64,000 nucleotides of DNA. Source: Providencia zhijiangensis. GTDB taxonomy: Bacteria; Pseudomonadota; Gammaproteobacteria; Enterobacterales; Enterobacteriaceae. The stretch is from positions 744,001 through 808,000 of the forward strand of contig NZ_CP135990.1 of NCBI RefSeq assembly GCF_030315915.2, written 5' to 3'. The notes below the pieces were generated by a model. That model did no database searches, had not been told where the DNA came from, and was given only the letters and a program-made list of their open reading frames with translations. Positions 47,897 through 56,857 of this stretch are shown one piece after another. Both the position numbers and the translations under genes were made by a program. The number at the start of each line of letters is the position of its first letter. The first letter of the stretch is position 1.

Positions 47897-50386
47897 CTAA
47901 TGACAAATTAATACAGGGTAGCTTTCCGCACTGTTTTTAAACTCAGTGACTTGCGTGCTGCATTGCAATTTATTTCCCCAGTAAAGGTTAAGCAGGTCAT
48001 TTGGCATCACGCCGACAATCCATGTGATCCCTTGCTCACCAACAATGCCGAGCTCAATGTTATTTTTATTACGCACACTGGCGCCAAAGGGTGGATAAGT
48101 ACCGTCTGCCAGTTTTAAACGGGCAAAGGTTTTTTCCCCTTGGATAACATTAAGGCTGCGATAACCGATGGCTCCACGAGTTAATGTGGCTTCGGTAACG
48201 CTCTCTAACGCTTCGATATTGTTCGGTAATTTACTGGTATTAATTGATGCTGTTGTCTTGCGATAGCTACTTACGTTAGGGAGTACGGTTAAGCCAAAGC
48301 GGTTAGTTTTATAAACACCGCCGTTTAATGGCACGTTGCTCGCTCCCGGTGTTTCAACGACTAAGCGCGTTCCACCATAGGCTGCCTGATGCATCGCAAT
48401 TCCTTCTTTGACCAATGTGATCCCGCCGTTAATCGACCCACCAATGGTGTGGTACTCATTGGGAACATAACTGGCATTGGCTGAGAGTGATGCCGTTGGG
48501 AAGTTCTGGCTCAAATAACCACTGAAACTGGTTTGTGAGTCTTGATACTGTCCCGTTTGGTAACCTACGTTCAGGTTATAACTACGCTGATCGTTGTAGC
48601 CGCTATAGCCCACGTTATGGGTTGAAGAACGGCGTCCATTTTGGTCACGTGTATAACCCTCAGAGAAGCTCATGCTGCTGCCCATTGTGAGGGGAACGGT
48701 GACATATAACGTAATGGCATCATCCTGATATCCCGCTCTTTTGGAGCGTGTCGCGGATGCGGTTAAGCTGATATTTTTTAACCCTAAATAGGCAATATTG
48801 AAGGCGGTGTTGATATAGGCCCCAAATTGCTCTTCCGTTTGGCTATTCCAATACGTGTTGTACTGGTAGTTTCCACCCAGTGAGAACGCGTCAAAATATT
48901 TATTGATATTGACCTGATAGCTCTCTTTGTGTGCCTGGGTTTCAATCCCTGTACGGCGTTCGTCTAATGTTTGTTGTAATGAACGATAGGTTTCATCCGA
49001 GAATCGATAGCCTGCGAACGTAATGTCCGTTCTCGCCTCATCAAACGATTTTGAGTAACTTAAACGGTAACTGCGTCCTGTTAAGGTATTGCTGAGTAAT
49101 TTTGCATGAGACTGTGTTATGTCAAATGACAAGCTCCCGAAGGTAAATAAGTCACGCCCAAAACCGGCTGAAAATGCTTGGTAGTTTTTGGATAAAATCG
49201 AACCACCATAAATAGACCAAATATTATTAAGTCCATAAGAAAGCTCGCCAGATGCGGTCATATCCCCTTCAAGGTGACGTCCATCGTAACGCGGTTTACC
49301 AACGGCAAACTTATAACGAACTTGTCCAGGGCGCGTTAAATAAGGTAGCGCCGCGGTAGTAATGCTGAACTTTTGTTCTTCGCCATTTTCTTCACGTACC
49401 GTGACATCTAAGGTTCCACGGATTGAGCTATCCAACGTTTGGATCTGGAATGGACCTGCGGGAACCGTAGTCTCCAAAACAATACGGTCATGGCTTTTGA
49501 CGATGACTGTTGCGTTGGTTTGTGCAATCCCGATGATCTCTGGGGCATATCCCGTCAGTTTCGGCGGTAGCATATTTTCATCGGTCTCTAGTGACAGACC
49601 TGTGAACTGCCAAGAATCAAAAATGGCGGAATAGAAATAGTTTTCCCCCAACGTTAGAACCGAGGCGATATTCGCTAATGAACGATAAGCATATAAACGG
49701 CTGAATATGGCATCGCTATATTCATTGTTATAGTTACCCGATGATTTACGGTAGTTCGCTTGGTAATCTCCACGTAAACGCCACGCACCGAGGTTTAACC
49801 CTGTGGTTCCGTTTGCGGATAAATAGGACTCTTTGGTTCCGCTATTTCGGTTGGTAAAGGACCCCGTCAAGGTGTAGTCGAGTAAGAAACCGTTAATACC
49901 GTCTTCCCAGCGAGAAGGTGGCACCCAGCTAGGGTCGGTATATTCTAGATAACTTTGTGGGATTAAAATCGTCAGTGTTAACGTGGATAAATCCACGCTC
50001 ATGGTACTGCCTTCAAGCGCAGACAAATCGATACACTGATCGTTATCGCGATATTTAATTAAGCGAACCGCTTCTGGTTTTAAGCCGAGCTGATCTGTAA
50101 TGGTTGCCGGAACACAGACAACGCTAAATAATGAATCTTCAGCAGAAGTTGGTGCACCCACAGTAATATCGCGGGCATTACCCAAACGTTCATTATTGAC
50201 TTTAATCGTTAGATGATAATTTCCAGGCATAACAAATCCGGCCTGAGAAAACTGGCTAAAGTCAATATTCTGAGTATCTTTGGTATCAAGCATATCTGTA
50301 TTAAATTCAACAGAAAAAGCAACAGTAGGAATACTGGATAAGCAAGATATAATAATTAACTGGTGAAAAATATTAAATTTAGCCAT
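47897..50386 (-). CDS. outer-membrane fimbrial usher (MrpC position)
   Basis: The usher, 829 residues, is the outer-membrane pore that orders and secretes the subunits. It has a signal peptide (about 1-25) and an N-terminal chaperone-binding domain (VEFNTDMLDTKDTQNIDFSQFSQAGFVMPGNYHL, Cys pair near 102-125). The 24-strand barrel with a plug domain and the GPFQIQTLDS block follow. The C-terminal domain ends in a Cys pair (LQCSTQ...PVLICH). It looks complete. It is 12 bases from the chaperone gene and 26 bases after the B-position subunit. Confidence 0.96.
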   Translation of the reverse strand: MAKFNIFHQLIIISCLSSIPTVAFSVEFNTDMLDTKDTQNIDFSQFSQAGFVMPGNYHLTIKVNNERLGNARDITVGAPTSAEDSLFSVVCVPATITDQLGLKPEAVRLIKYRDNDQCIDLSALEGSTMSVDLSTLTLTILIPQSYLEYTDPSWVPPSRWEDGINGFLLDYTLTGSFTNRNSGTKESYLSANGTTGLNLGAWRLRGDYQANYRKSSGNYNNEYSDAIFSRLYAYRSLANIASVLTLGENYFYSAIFDSWQFTGLSLETDENMLPPKLTGYAPEIIGIAQTNATVIVKSHDRIVLETTVPAGPFQIQTLDSSIRGTLDVTVREENGEEQKFSITTAALPYLTRPGQVRYKFAVGKPRYDGRHLEGDMTASGELSYGLNNIWSIYGGSILSKNYQAFSAGFGRDLFTFGSLSFDITQSHAKLLSNTLTGRSYRLSYSKSFDEARTDITFAGYRFSDETYRSLQQTLDERRTGIETQAHKESYQVNINKYFDAFSLGGNYQYNTYWNSQTEEQFGAYINTAFNIAYLGLKNISLTASATRSKRAGYQDDAITLYVTVPLTMGSSMSFSEGYTRDQNGRRSSTHNVGYSGYNDQRSYNLNVGYQTGQYQDSQTSFSGYLSQNFPTASLSANASYVPNEYHTIGGSINGGITLVKEGIAMHQAAYGGTRLVVETPGASNVPLNGGVYKTNRFGLTVLPNVSSYRKTTASINTSKLPNNIEALESVTEATLTRGAIGYRSLNVIQGEKTFARLKLADGTYPPFGASVRNKNNIELGIVGEQGITWIVGVMPNDLLNLYWGNKLQCSTQVTEFKNSAESYPVLICH

Positions 50387-50412
50387 AGTGTTCTTATCAT
50401 TTAAAATATTTA

Positions 50413-50970
50413 TTAGTCGTAACTCACATTGAATTTAATCGTGGCAAAGTAATTTCCGGGTTCAATCTCATTATTAATGGTGTCAATTTCTGTTTCATAT
50501 TTCAAAAAGCTGATTTTTGTTTTGCTATCAAAGTAAATGGCGCTATTTGAAATAGAATACGATTTATTCGGAGTGACCAAATTGTTATTGGTGTCATAAA
50601 TATAGACAACGACGCCATCCGTGGGGCCTGATAGTTTTATTGCATTGTTGTAGATATCGCTATTAGCAAAGAATTTAATTTTTATGCCTTTGCTATTATC
50701 TTTGTCATATTCACTAATGCAGTTATTTAATTTAATGTTGAATGTTTTTCTATTGTTATTTTTTGCTTCTTCTGTGTTGATGTCACTTTTAGAAACAAGA
50801 TCATAATTAATATATTGATATTGGCTGTCTGTTTCTATTGAACAGGGAGCTGCAACAATATATCCGCGCATAACAGTTTCACCACGAATACCACCATCAA
50901 CTGTATATTCTGCATTAGAAATAAAAGGAGCTAATAATAGTGTTGACCATAAGAAAGATAAATTTCGCAT
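50413..50970 (-). CDS. fimbrial subunit (MrpB position)
   Basis: This 185-residue product starts at the ATG at 50970 (MRNLSFLWSTLLLAPFISNA, a signal peptide). A longer frame runs through the palindrome upstream and is not credible. The mature pilin domain has Cys in VAAPCSIETDSQYQYINYDLVSKSDI and LNNCISEYDK and ends FATIKFNVSYD. It follows the major subunit after the stem-loop at 50986-51005. In the Mrp and Pap systems the second gene encodes a terminator-type subunit made in small amounts, which this may also be. Confidence 0.85.
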   Translation of the reverse strand: MRNLSFLWSTLLLAPFISNAEYTVDGGIRGETVMRGYIVAAPCSIETDSQYQYINYDLVSKSDINTEEAKNNNRKTFNIKLNNCISEYDKDNSKGIKIKFFANSDIYNNAIKLSGPTDGVVVYIYDTNNNLVTPNKSYSISNSAIYFDSKTKISFLKYETEIDTINNEIEPGNYFATIKFNVSYD

Positions 50971-50985
50971 AATGAACCTTTTTAT

Positions 50986-51005
50986 TGGGAGGGGTACCCC
51001 TCCCA
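50986..51005 (-). other. 20-bp palindrome between major subunit and next gene
   Basis: A perfect palindrome built on GGGAGGGG / CCCCTCCC lies six bases after the major subunit stop. It has A- or T-rich flanks but no strong T-run. The likely role is to stabilise the major-subunit mRNA or to stop part of the transcription, so that the pilin is made in excess. Confidence 0.7.
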
Positions 51006-51011
51006 TAAAAA

Positions 51012-51563
51012 TTATTCGTAAGTGATTTTGAAGTCAGCGATAGAGTTGAATTCACCTTCAGTTACTGGAGTAGAAGCATCAACACGTTTTGCTAATGCAG
51101 TAAATTCCAGAACGTTTTCACCTTGTCTGTTACGAATTTGGTTCAGTACAGATTGAGCTTCATCAAATTTAAAATCTTTAATTTGAATACCAACGTTATT
51201 AGCGGTACCAGTCACGCCTAAGAACTCTTTATTAGTACCAACGTAGTTTTTACCACCGAAAGTGATTTTGATATCTTTAACTGCAACCCATTTACCTTCA
51301 GTATCCTTACTGAATTCGTCGAAGTTACACTCTTTTAATTTAATAGAGATATCTTTCTCTGCTGCATTACCTGCTTCTAAAGAAGCACGTGACAGTTGAC
51401 CAAATGGAACTTCTTGTTTGGTGCTTTCTGATTCGATATTACATGGAGAGTTAACTACTTGACCGCTGAAATGTAATTCACCAGTGTTACCGCTAGCTAA
51501 AACAGAAGCAGACAGAGTAGAAGCTGCAAATAAAACAGCAACAGATAATTTATTTAATTTCAT
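51012..51563 (-). CDS. major fimbrial subunit (MrpA position)
   Basis: This 183-residue pilin has a signal peptide (MKLNKLSVAVLFAASTLSASVLA, cleavage about residue 23). The mature domain opens with GNTGELHFSGQVVNSPCNIESESTKQEVPFGQLSR, a standard major-pilin start, with the second Cys in KLKECNF. It closes with ADFKITYE carrying the penultimate Tyr. First position in the operon, strong AAGGAT before the start and a downstream stem-loop all fit the major shaft subunit. No invertible promoter element or recombinase gene was seen upstream. Confidence 0.92.
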   Translation of the reverse strand: MKLNKLSVAVLFAASTLSASVLASGNTGELHFSGQVVNSPCNIESESTKQEVPFGQLSRASLEAGNAAEKDISIKLKECNFDEFSKDTEGKWVAVKDIKITFGGKNYVGTNKEFLGVTGTANNVGIQIKDFKFDEAQSVLNQIRNRQGENVLEFTALAKRVDASTPVTEGEFNSIADFKITYE

Positions 51564-51850
51564 GTTATAGATCCTTAAAGATAAGTATTTTTTAGTCCCT
51601 AAAGTGAATGCAAATTGCCTAGTGCATCCATGCGTCGGCTTTTTGTGTAAGTCATTTCGACGAAAACAAGTTTATCCATCAGGAGAGTTTTTTGAAATAA
51701 AGTATTGGTATTTTAATGAAGTAAAATATTTAATCCTGATATTAATATTTTTAACGTGACTTTTAATGTTTTTATTTTGAGGTGATAATATATGGGGTTT
51801 TTAATCACTTTTGCTTTAAGGTAAATTAATAAGTAATTTTTAAAAATTAA
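51564..51850. promoter_or_regulatory. fimbrial operon upstream region
   Basis: About 290 AT-rich bases separate the major subunit start from the ToxS-like terminator. The operon promoter must be here or upstream, but I could not pick unambiguous boxes. I searched for long inverted repeats of the fimS or mrp switch type and found none. Confidence 0.45.
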
Positions 51851-51892
51851 AAAAATAGAGCATCAAATGTCATAATTCGATACTCTATTTTT
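51851..51892. terminator. terminator between fimbrial region and ToxS-like gene
   Basis: AAAAATAGAG-c-ATC pairs with GAT-a-CTCTATTTTT across a 14-base loop. A- and T-runs on both sides make it usable in either direction, and it closes the regulator pair (minus strand). Confidence 0.75.
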
Positions 51893-51920
51893 GTCATGAT
51901 GAAATGTTTGCTGATTGAAA

Positions 51921-52403
51921 TTAAATTGTGCAAATAAAAAGAGGGGAGAAGTTCTCTTCAAAAATATAGTTTTTTTCGCTCAAACGCTTTATGTTCACAA
52001 AATAAATTTGCCCTTCTTGCGGAATACCCCGTATTTTTACTTTATTTTGAGCTTGGTCATTAGGATCAATAACAACTCGTTCGACTTGTGAGAAAAAATG
52101 CCCACCTTGGTAGACATATTTCATATAAAATTTACGAGCGATAACATAACTTTTGCCATCATTGCTGATGGTTCCATTCATCACAAAAGTATGATGCTCA
52201 GGGTCATTCTCATTTGGAATAATGCTAAGTAGGTAATAGCCTTTTAAGTCTGAACGGCTGTCTGAAATATCAATTTTTAATGTTGCTCTGCAACTTGGGA
52301 CAATGGCGGTGCTGTTTTTATAATAAACATAGCTACTAATGAAGACTAAGATGGTTGAAATAATCAGTAGCCAAAAAGCCCTGACAGATTTCTTATTTGA
52401 CAT
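51921..52403 (-). CDS. ToxS-like single-pass periplasmic partner of the regulator
   Basis: This 160-residue protein starts at the ATG at 52403 (MSNKKSVRAFWLLI). One membrane segment (about residues 9-28) is followed by a periplasmic domain with two Cys (VPSCRATL and PLFICTI). The gene overlaps the end of the winged-helix regulator gene by 11 bases. Size, topology and coupling resemble ToxS, TcpH or PsaF, the small periplasmic partners of ToxR-like regulators. No sequence identity to these is claimed. It probably tunes the upstream regulator. Confidence 0.65.
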   Translation of the reverse strand: MSNKKSVRAFWLLIISTILVFISSYVYYKNSTAIVPSCRATLKIDISDSRSDLKGYYLLSIIPNENDPEHHTFVMNGTISNDGKSYVIARKFYMKYVYQGGHFFSQVERVVIDPNDQAQNKVKIRGIPQEGQIYFVNIKRLSEKNYIFEENFSPLFICTI

Positions 52404-53217
52404 AAAAATTCTCACAACTCACTGTTGTACTATCTTTGGGGGTGTTAGGACAATAAGATAAAAATAAAAAGTTATCATAGAGGTTTTTATCATTCGTGAC
52501 GATTCCGACATTGTAATAAAATAATGTAGCCGGCTTTTTGCAATCAATGTTTAACCGTGTTAACTGGTTTTGTAAATCAGTAAAACTAATCGTCGTCATA
52601 TCGGGTTTATGGTAGCTATTAATATAGCGTATGCTGCACTGATCAATGCGACCCACCTCAGGATATTCTGTTCGCGTAGCAAAAAAATAGCTTTTAAAAA
52701 GATAAAGTAAGCAAAAAATAATAATCACAACTAAGGCTAGCTCAATAAAACGGTTATTGAGAATGTAACTTTTTTTCTTTACTGTTTGCACTTTTTCTTT
52801 TGGTGTTTCTTCTATAACGGCTGCTTTATGTGGTTCATTAAGTAATATTTCTTGAGGTTCTTTTTGTTGGACATCATGATTTAATTCTGATGATAGCAAC
52901 TGCAACTGCAATTGCGCATTAAGCTTGATACCCACTTTAGGTATAGTCGTAATTATTTCATCCTCACAAAATGAGGACAAATGACGGCGTAAAACAGAAA
53001 TGCTACTGTTAAGGTTATTATCGGATGCAACTTGGTTGTGTTCATCCCACACTCGGCTTAATAATGTTTCACGATCTAAAACCTCACCATTATTTTGCAC
53101 TAACACCAATAATAAGCGGTTTAGTGTGGTAGTTAGTTTAATTGCATCGCCGATATTATCGCGATATAACAACCCCTGATGGCTGTCATAAATAATATTA
53201 TTTATAAGATATTTCAT
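52393..53217 (-). CDS. ToxR/CadC-like membrane-bound winged-helix regulator
   Basis: This 274-residue protein has a cytoplasmic OmpR-type winged helix at about 25-100 (ETLLSRVWDEHNQVASDNNLNSSISVLRRHLSSFCEDEIITTIPKVGIKL). A charged linker follows, then a transmembrane helix at about 157-177 and a periplasmic domain of about 95 residues with several Cys. This is the ToxR, CadC and PsaE architecture, in which a membrane protein activates virulence or fimbrial promoters directly. It lies just upstream of the fimbrial operon on the same strand. Its control of that operon is an inference. The ribosome-binding site is weak. Confidence 0.85.
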   Translation of the reverse strand: MKYLINNIIYDSHQGLLYRDNIGDAIKLTTTLNRLLLVLVQNNGEVLDRETLLSRVWDEHNQVASDNNLNSSISVLRRHLSSFCEDEIITTIPKVGIKLNAQLQLQLLSSELNHDVQQKEPQEILLNEPHKAAVIEETPKEKVQTVKKKSYILNNRFIELALVVIIIFCLLYLFKSYFFATRTEYPEVGRIDQCSIRYINSYHKPDMTTISFTDLQNQLTRLNIDCKKPATLFYYNVGIVTNDKNLYDNFLFLSYCPNTPKDSTTVSCENFYVK

Positions 53218-53353
53218 ATTTTGTTTTATTTTATTTATTAGGATGTCAAATAAGTATTTTTCCAGTGTATACCTCTAATTTGGTCGGTGTCAATTAGACA
53301 GAAATTGCCTGATAATGGATTTGATTTAAGAAAGTTACATTCGATAGATATAA

Positions 53354-53387
53354 TAAAAAAGCCCCTAAATGATGTATTTAGGGGCTT
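53354..53387 (-). terminator. terminator of hpaC
   Basis: A 12-bp stem (AAGCCCCTAAAT / ATTTAGGGGCTT) with a five-base loop runs into a T-run on the minus strand, 29 bases after the hpaC stop. Confidence 0.85.
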
Positions 53388-53415
53388 AGAATAGCGTAAT
53401 AAAATGGAGGTTAAA

Positions 53416-53934
53416 TTAGGCTGTATGCTCTAAGATTTTATGCAAAACGGGATGGAATTTACGTTTAAAATAGACCAAGCCATGTCCATCATCGCTAACA
53501 ACAATCTTTTTCATCTCAACCATATAGACAGAGTGAGTGCCAATATCTTGTACTTGGGTAATTTCACCTTCAAGATTAGCAAGGGCATTTCTTAACAATG
53601 GTTGTTCTAAAATACCTTTATCCCACATATCCCATCCAAAGCGCTCATCCATTGTCGAGCCTTTCATGCCCGCAAAGTGACAAGCTAAATCTTCTTGATC
53701 ATGGTTGAGAACGTTAACGCATAGGCGGCCATTCTTTTGAAAAACCGCATTCATAGAGCTGTTGCGGTTAACACATACCATCAAAGTTGGTGGCGTATCA
53801 GTCACAGAACAAACCGCAGTGGCAGTAATACCGCAACGGCCTTCTGAACCATCCGTGGTGACGATGTTAACAGCGGCACCGAGACTTGCCATCGCATCTC
53901 TGAAACGTAAGCGATGTTCATTTTCTAAAGACAT
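53416..53934 (-). CDS. hpaC: 4-HPA 3-monooxygenase, flavin reductase component
   Basis: HpaC reduces FAD with NADH and supplies FADH2 to HpaB. The 172-residue length fits the family. The flavin reductase domain is clear from FRDAMASLGAAVNIVTTDGSEGRCGITATAVCSVTDTPPTLMVCVNRNS and the terminal HTH-free GLVYFKRKFHPV block. AGGAGG lies upstream of the ATG, 19 bases after hpaB. It is the last gene of the catabolic cluster on this strand. Confidence 0.96.
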   Translation of the reverse strand: MSLENEHRLRFRDAMASLGAAVNIVTTDGSEGRCGITATAVCSVTDTPPTLMVCVNRNSSMNAVFQKNGRLCVNVLNHDQEDLACHFAGMKGSTMDERFGWDMWDKGILEQPLLRNALANLEGEITQVQDIGTHSVYMVEMKKIVVSDDGHGLVYFKRKFHPVLHKILEHTA

Positions 53935-53953
53935 TTTGACCTCCTGCTGCCGA

Positions 53954-55516
53954 TTACTTCAGCAGCGAATCTAACAGATTAATATCGTTGTTGTTGTGCA
54001 GGTGAGGGCGCTTCCAGCCGTGCTGATCATAGTCAGACAGGCAGCGGTCAACCATGTCTGTCATGGCTTTCATGTTGCCAGAACCGTATGCATGACGCAG
54101 ACATTGCAGACGAATTTCGTCTTGGCTTCCCGCGTAGTTAATTTCATACAGCTCGTGGCGACCACCGAATTCACTACCGATAGCATCCCACATTAATTTT
54201 AAAATTTTAATACGTTCAACGTGATCCATCCCATTTGAACCGCGAACATATTTTGCCAGATATTTGTCAATCTCTGGGTTATTCATATCACGAACGCTTG
54301 ATGGCAGATAGATCAAACCACTTGTTACGTTACTTTCGATGATATTCTTGATTTTGGTGTAGGCCATTGGTGCCATAACGCGATACGTTTGGATGGCTTG
54401 AGTATCTGGCAGGAACGCGCCGCCTTCCCAAGCTTTTGCTTCTGAACACATAGCATCAGTCAGTGACCAGAACAGGTTACGCCAAGCAACCACTTCACCG
54501 AGATCCGCTTGAACTCCACGGAAATCAATAACACCCGTACATTCAAGGCTCTTTTGTAGAAGACCTGTAATGAAGTCCAGTTTGACGGCTAAACGTACAC
54601 AAGCTTGTAATGGGAACAGACGAGCAAAGCCACCTTGTACCGCCCAGTTACGAGCACGGTCGAAATCACGATAAATCAGTACGTTTTCCCATGGAATTAA
54701 CACATGATCCATGACCAGAATGGCATCATTCTCATCAAAACGGCTTGATAACGGGTAATCAAACGGAGCCCCTGTTGCACCAGCAACTAATTCATAAGAT
54801 GCACGGGAAATTAATTTCACACCGTCCGCATCCATTGGTGCAACAAACATCAGAGCAAAATCAGGGTTATCACCCATGACTTGTGCAGAACCAAAACCGA
54901 TAAAGTTGTAGTGTGTTAACGCAGAGTTGGTTGCAACAACTTTTGCACCGCTGACGATAATACCTGCATCAGTTTCTTTTTCTAGCTTTATATAAACATC
55001 TTTAACTTCATCGGCAGGCTTATGGCGATCGATAGGTGGGTTAACAATCGCATGGTTAAAGTATAAGCCGCTCTCTTGAATGCGTTTGTACCAGTTGCGT
55101 GCGTTGTCGGCAAACTGACCATAATATTCTGGGTTAGCCCCTAAACAGCTGGCGAATGCCGCCTTATAGTCTGGAGTGCGTCCCATCCATCCGTAGCTTT
55201 GGCGTGACCAATCTGCGATGGCGTCGCGTTGTTGGCGTAAGTCATCGGCACTTTTTGCGAAGCGGAAGAATTTGTGGGTGTACCCGCCGTTACCTGTATC
55301 TGTGCCCCAGCAAAGCTGGTCATGAGTCGATTTATCATGAAGCGCATCATATAACTGTCCTATTGAAGTTGCTGAGTTACGAAAAGCAGGGTGCGTGGTG
55401 ACATCTTTAACACGCTCACCATAGATATAAATCTCGCGACCATCTTGCAAACTTTTTAGATATTCTTGGCTATTAAATGGGCGCTTAGCATCGGAACGAA
55501 AATCTTCTGGTTTCAT
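53954..55516 (-). CDS. hpaB: 4-hydroxyphenylacetate 3-monooxygenase, oxygenase component
   Basis: HpaB uses FADH2 and oxygen to hydroxylate 4-hydroxyphenylacetate to 3,4-dihydroxyphenylacetate. The 520-residue length equals that of the E. coli enzyme. The family blocks MKPEDFRSDAKRPFNSQEYLKSLQDGREIYIYGERVKDV, NHAIVNPPIDRHKP, VMGDNPDFALMFVAPMDADGVKLISRASYE and YLAKYVRGSNGMDHVERIKILKLMWDAIGSEFGGRHELYEINYAGSQDE-type ending are present. It is the first gene of the hpaBC unit. Confidence 0.97.
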   Translation of the reverse strand: MKPEDFRSDAKRPFNSQEYLKSLQDGREIYIYGERVKDVTTHPAFRNSATSIGQLYDALHDKSTHDQLCWGTDTGNGGYTHKFFRFAKSADDLRQQRDAIADWSRQSYGWMGRTPDYKAAFASCLGANPEYYGQFADNARNWYKRIQESGLYFNHAIVNPPIDRHKPADEVKDVYIKLEKETDAGIIVSGAKVVATNSALTHYNFIGFGSAQVMGDNPDFALMFVAPMDADGVKLISRASYELVAGATGAPFDYPLSSRFDENDAILVMDHVLIPWENVLIYRDFDRARNWAVQGGFARLFPLQACVRLAVKLDFITGLLQKSLECTGVIDFRGVQADLGEVVAWRNLFWSLTDAMCSEAKAWEGGAFLPDTQAIQTYRVMAPMAYTKIKNIIESNVTSGLIYLPSSVRDMNNPEIDKYLAKYVRGSNGMDHVERIKILKLMWDAIGSEFGGRHELYEINYAGSQDEIRLQCLRHAYGSGNMKAMTDMVDRCLSDYDQHGWKRPHLHNNNDINLLDSLLK

Positions 55517-55879
55517 GTCTACCTCGTTTTAGAACAAAGAGGGCTTGCGGGTTGTCGGCGTACAAAGGTTGCAAGCTTGAATAATGTTAATTTTATGTTT
55601 GTTTTGTGTTTACTAATTGAATCGTTTTCTGTGGGGTTTTAAAAGAGACTTTCCAAAGAAATGCTGGTACTTTTCGTTGGTGAGGTGGTTTTATGAAAGA
55701 AATGTGATCTTACCGATATTTTAATGTTAATGCTATTTCATTTATTTTAAATAAATCCTTATTTATCATTATATTAATTTTCATTAAAAACTTAATGATT
55801 TTTATTTGTTAATGTTTTATTTGGTTGTTATTTGAGCTTAACATTCACTTTTTGTTTGCGACTAATAGTACAAGTTGTA
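55517..55879. promoter_or_regulatory. hpaBC promoter region
   Basis: About 360 very AT-rich bases lie between the hpaA terminator and hpaB. The hpaBC promoter lies here and in E. coli depends on HpaA and CRP. I could not identify an unambiguous CRP or HpaA site. No gene is seen. Confidence 0.5.
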
Positions 55880-55920
55880 ACTTTAAAAATAAAAATGCAA
55901 GACATCAAAAATGTTTGCAT
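55880..55920 (-). terminator. terminator of hpaA
   Basis: On the minus strand ATGCAAACAT pairs with ATGT(C)TTGCAT across a short loop and is followed by TTTTTATTTTTAAAG. It lies about 50 bases after the hpaA stop. Confidence 0.65.
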
Positions 55921-55967
55921 TATGTAAAATAATTTAAGGGGGATACTAAAATTTTAACATCCACGAT

Positions 55968-56846
55968 TTAGTGGATATTTTGCTCGCGCCATTGGCTCGG
56001 TGAGGTACCCTCTGAACGATTAAAAAAGCGGGCAAAATAGGCTGGATCTTTAAATCCAAGTTGATAGGCAATTTCAGAAACGGAGATATCGCAAAAGAGC
56101 AGCATGCGTTTGGCTTCTCGTAAAATCCTATCAAAAATGAGTTTCTTCGGAGGGCGGTTGGCAAATCGCCGACACATATCTTTTAAGCGAGATTCGGTGA
56201 CGCCGAGTTTATCCGCATAATCAGGGACAGAGAGATGCTCGCGATAATGCATATCGATAAGCTGGTTAAAACGTTGGAATAATCGATGTTCACCACGCAC
56301 GCCGCTAACATGGTGCTCGTCAAGGGGGACAGAGCGCAGTAAAAAGGTGAATAGGGCTTGGGCAAGTGAAGATAACACTTGGTCTCGACCAATATAGTTA
56401 TTGGCAGATTCCCGCGCCATTAAATCCCAATAATGATTAAAAGTTTCAATATCTTGGGGTTTATCCGCGACAGATAAACAAATCGCCGGAATATCGACTC
56501 TGTCCAGGTTGGCAGAATAAAGTGATTCCAATAGTGGCGAAATTAAATCTTGCCGTACGGTTAGTACATGCCCGTCAGTATCTTCTTGGGTAAAAAACGC
56601 ATGGGCGACAGAAGGGGGGGTTAAAATAAATAGTGGTGCCTGCACAGAATAACGGGACTCATCCAGCTGAAGCGTAATATGCCCAGTGACTAAATAGTGT
56701 AATTGAAAATAGCCATCGTGACGATGAGCAGGCATGTCGCGGCCGAAGAAGGCGGCGAGTTTGCCGAAGGTTTGGTAGTGGACGTCGTCGTTGCCCAGGA
56801 CGTCATCGTAGTCCTTCCCAATATCTATGTTTGTAATGCCCGTCAT
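55968..56846 (-). CDS. hpaA: AraC-family activator of 4-HPA hydroxylase genes
   Basis: HpaA activates hpaBC in response to 4-HPA in E. coli. The 292-residue protein has an N-terminal cupin-like effector domain and a C-terminal AraC DNA-binding domain at about 190-285. In that domain the second HTH reads ISVSEIAYQLGFKDPAYFARFFNRSEGTSPSQWRE, the classical signature. It lies between hpaX and hpaB on the same strand, the standard order. An ERIC-like element separates it from hpaX. Confidence 0.95.
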   Translation of the reverse strand: MTGITNIDIGKDYDDVLGNDDVHYQTFGKLAAFFGRDMPAHRHDGYFQLHYLVTGHITLQLDESRYSVQAPLFILTPPSVAHAFFTQEDTDGHVLTVRQDLISPLLESLYSANLDRVDIPAICLSVADKPQDIETFNHYWDLMARESANNYIGRDQVLSSLAQALFTFLLRSVPLDEHHVSGVRGEHRLFQRFNQLIDMHYREHLSVPDYADKLGVTESRLKDMCRRFANRPPKKLIFDRILREAKRMLLFCDISVSEIAYQLGFKDPAYFARFFNRSEGTSPSQWREQNIH

Positions 56847-56857
56847 AATTGCTCTTC

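Noticed and set aside
51564..51850. Search for an invertible promoter element (fimS or mrp type) upstream of the major pilin gene
   Set aside because: No pair of long inverted repeats flanks a promoter-sized segment, and no recombinase gene lies nearby.
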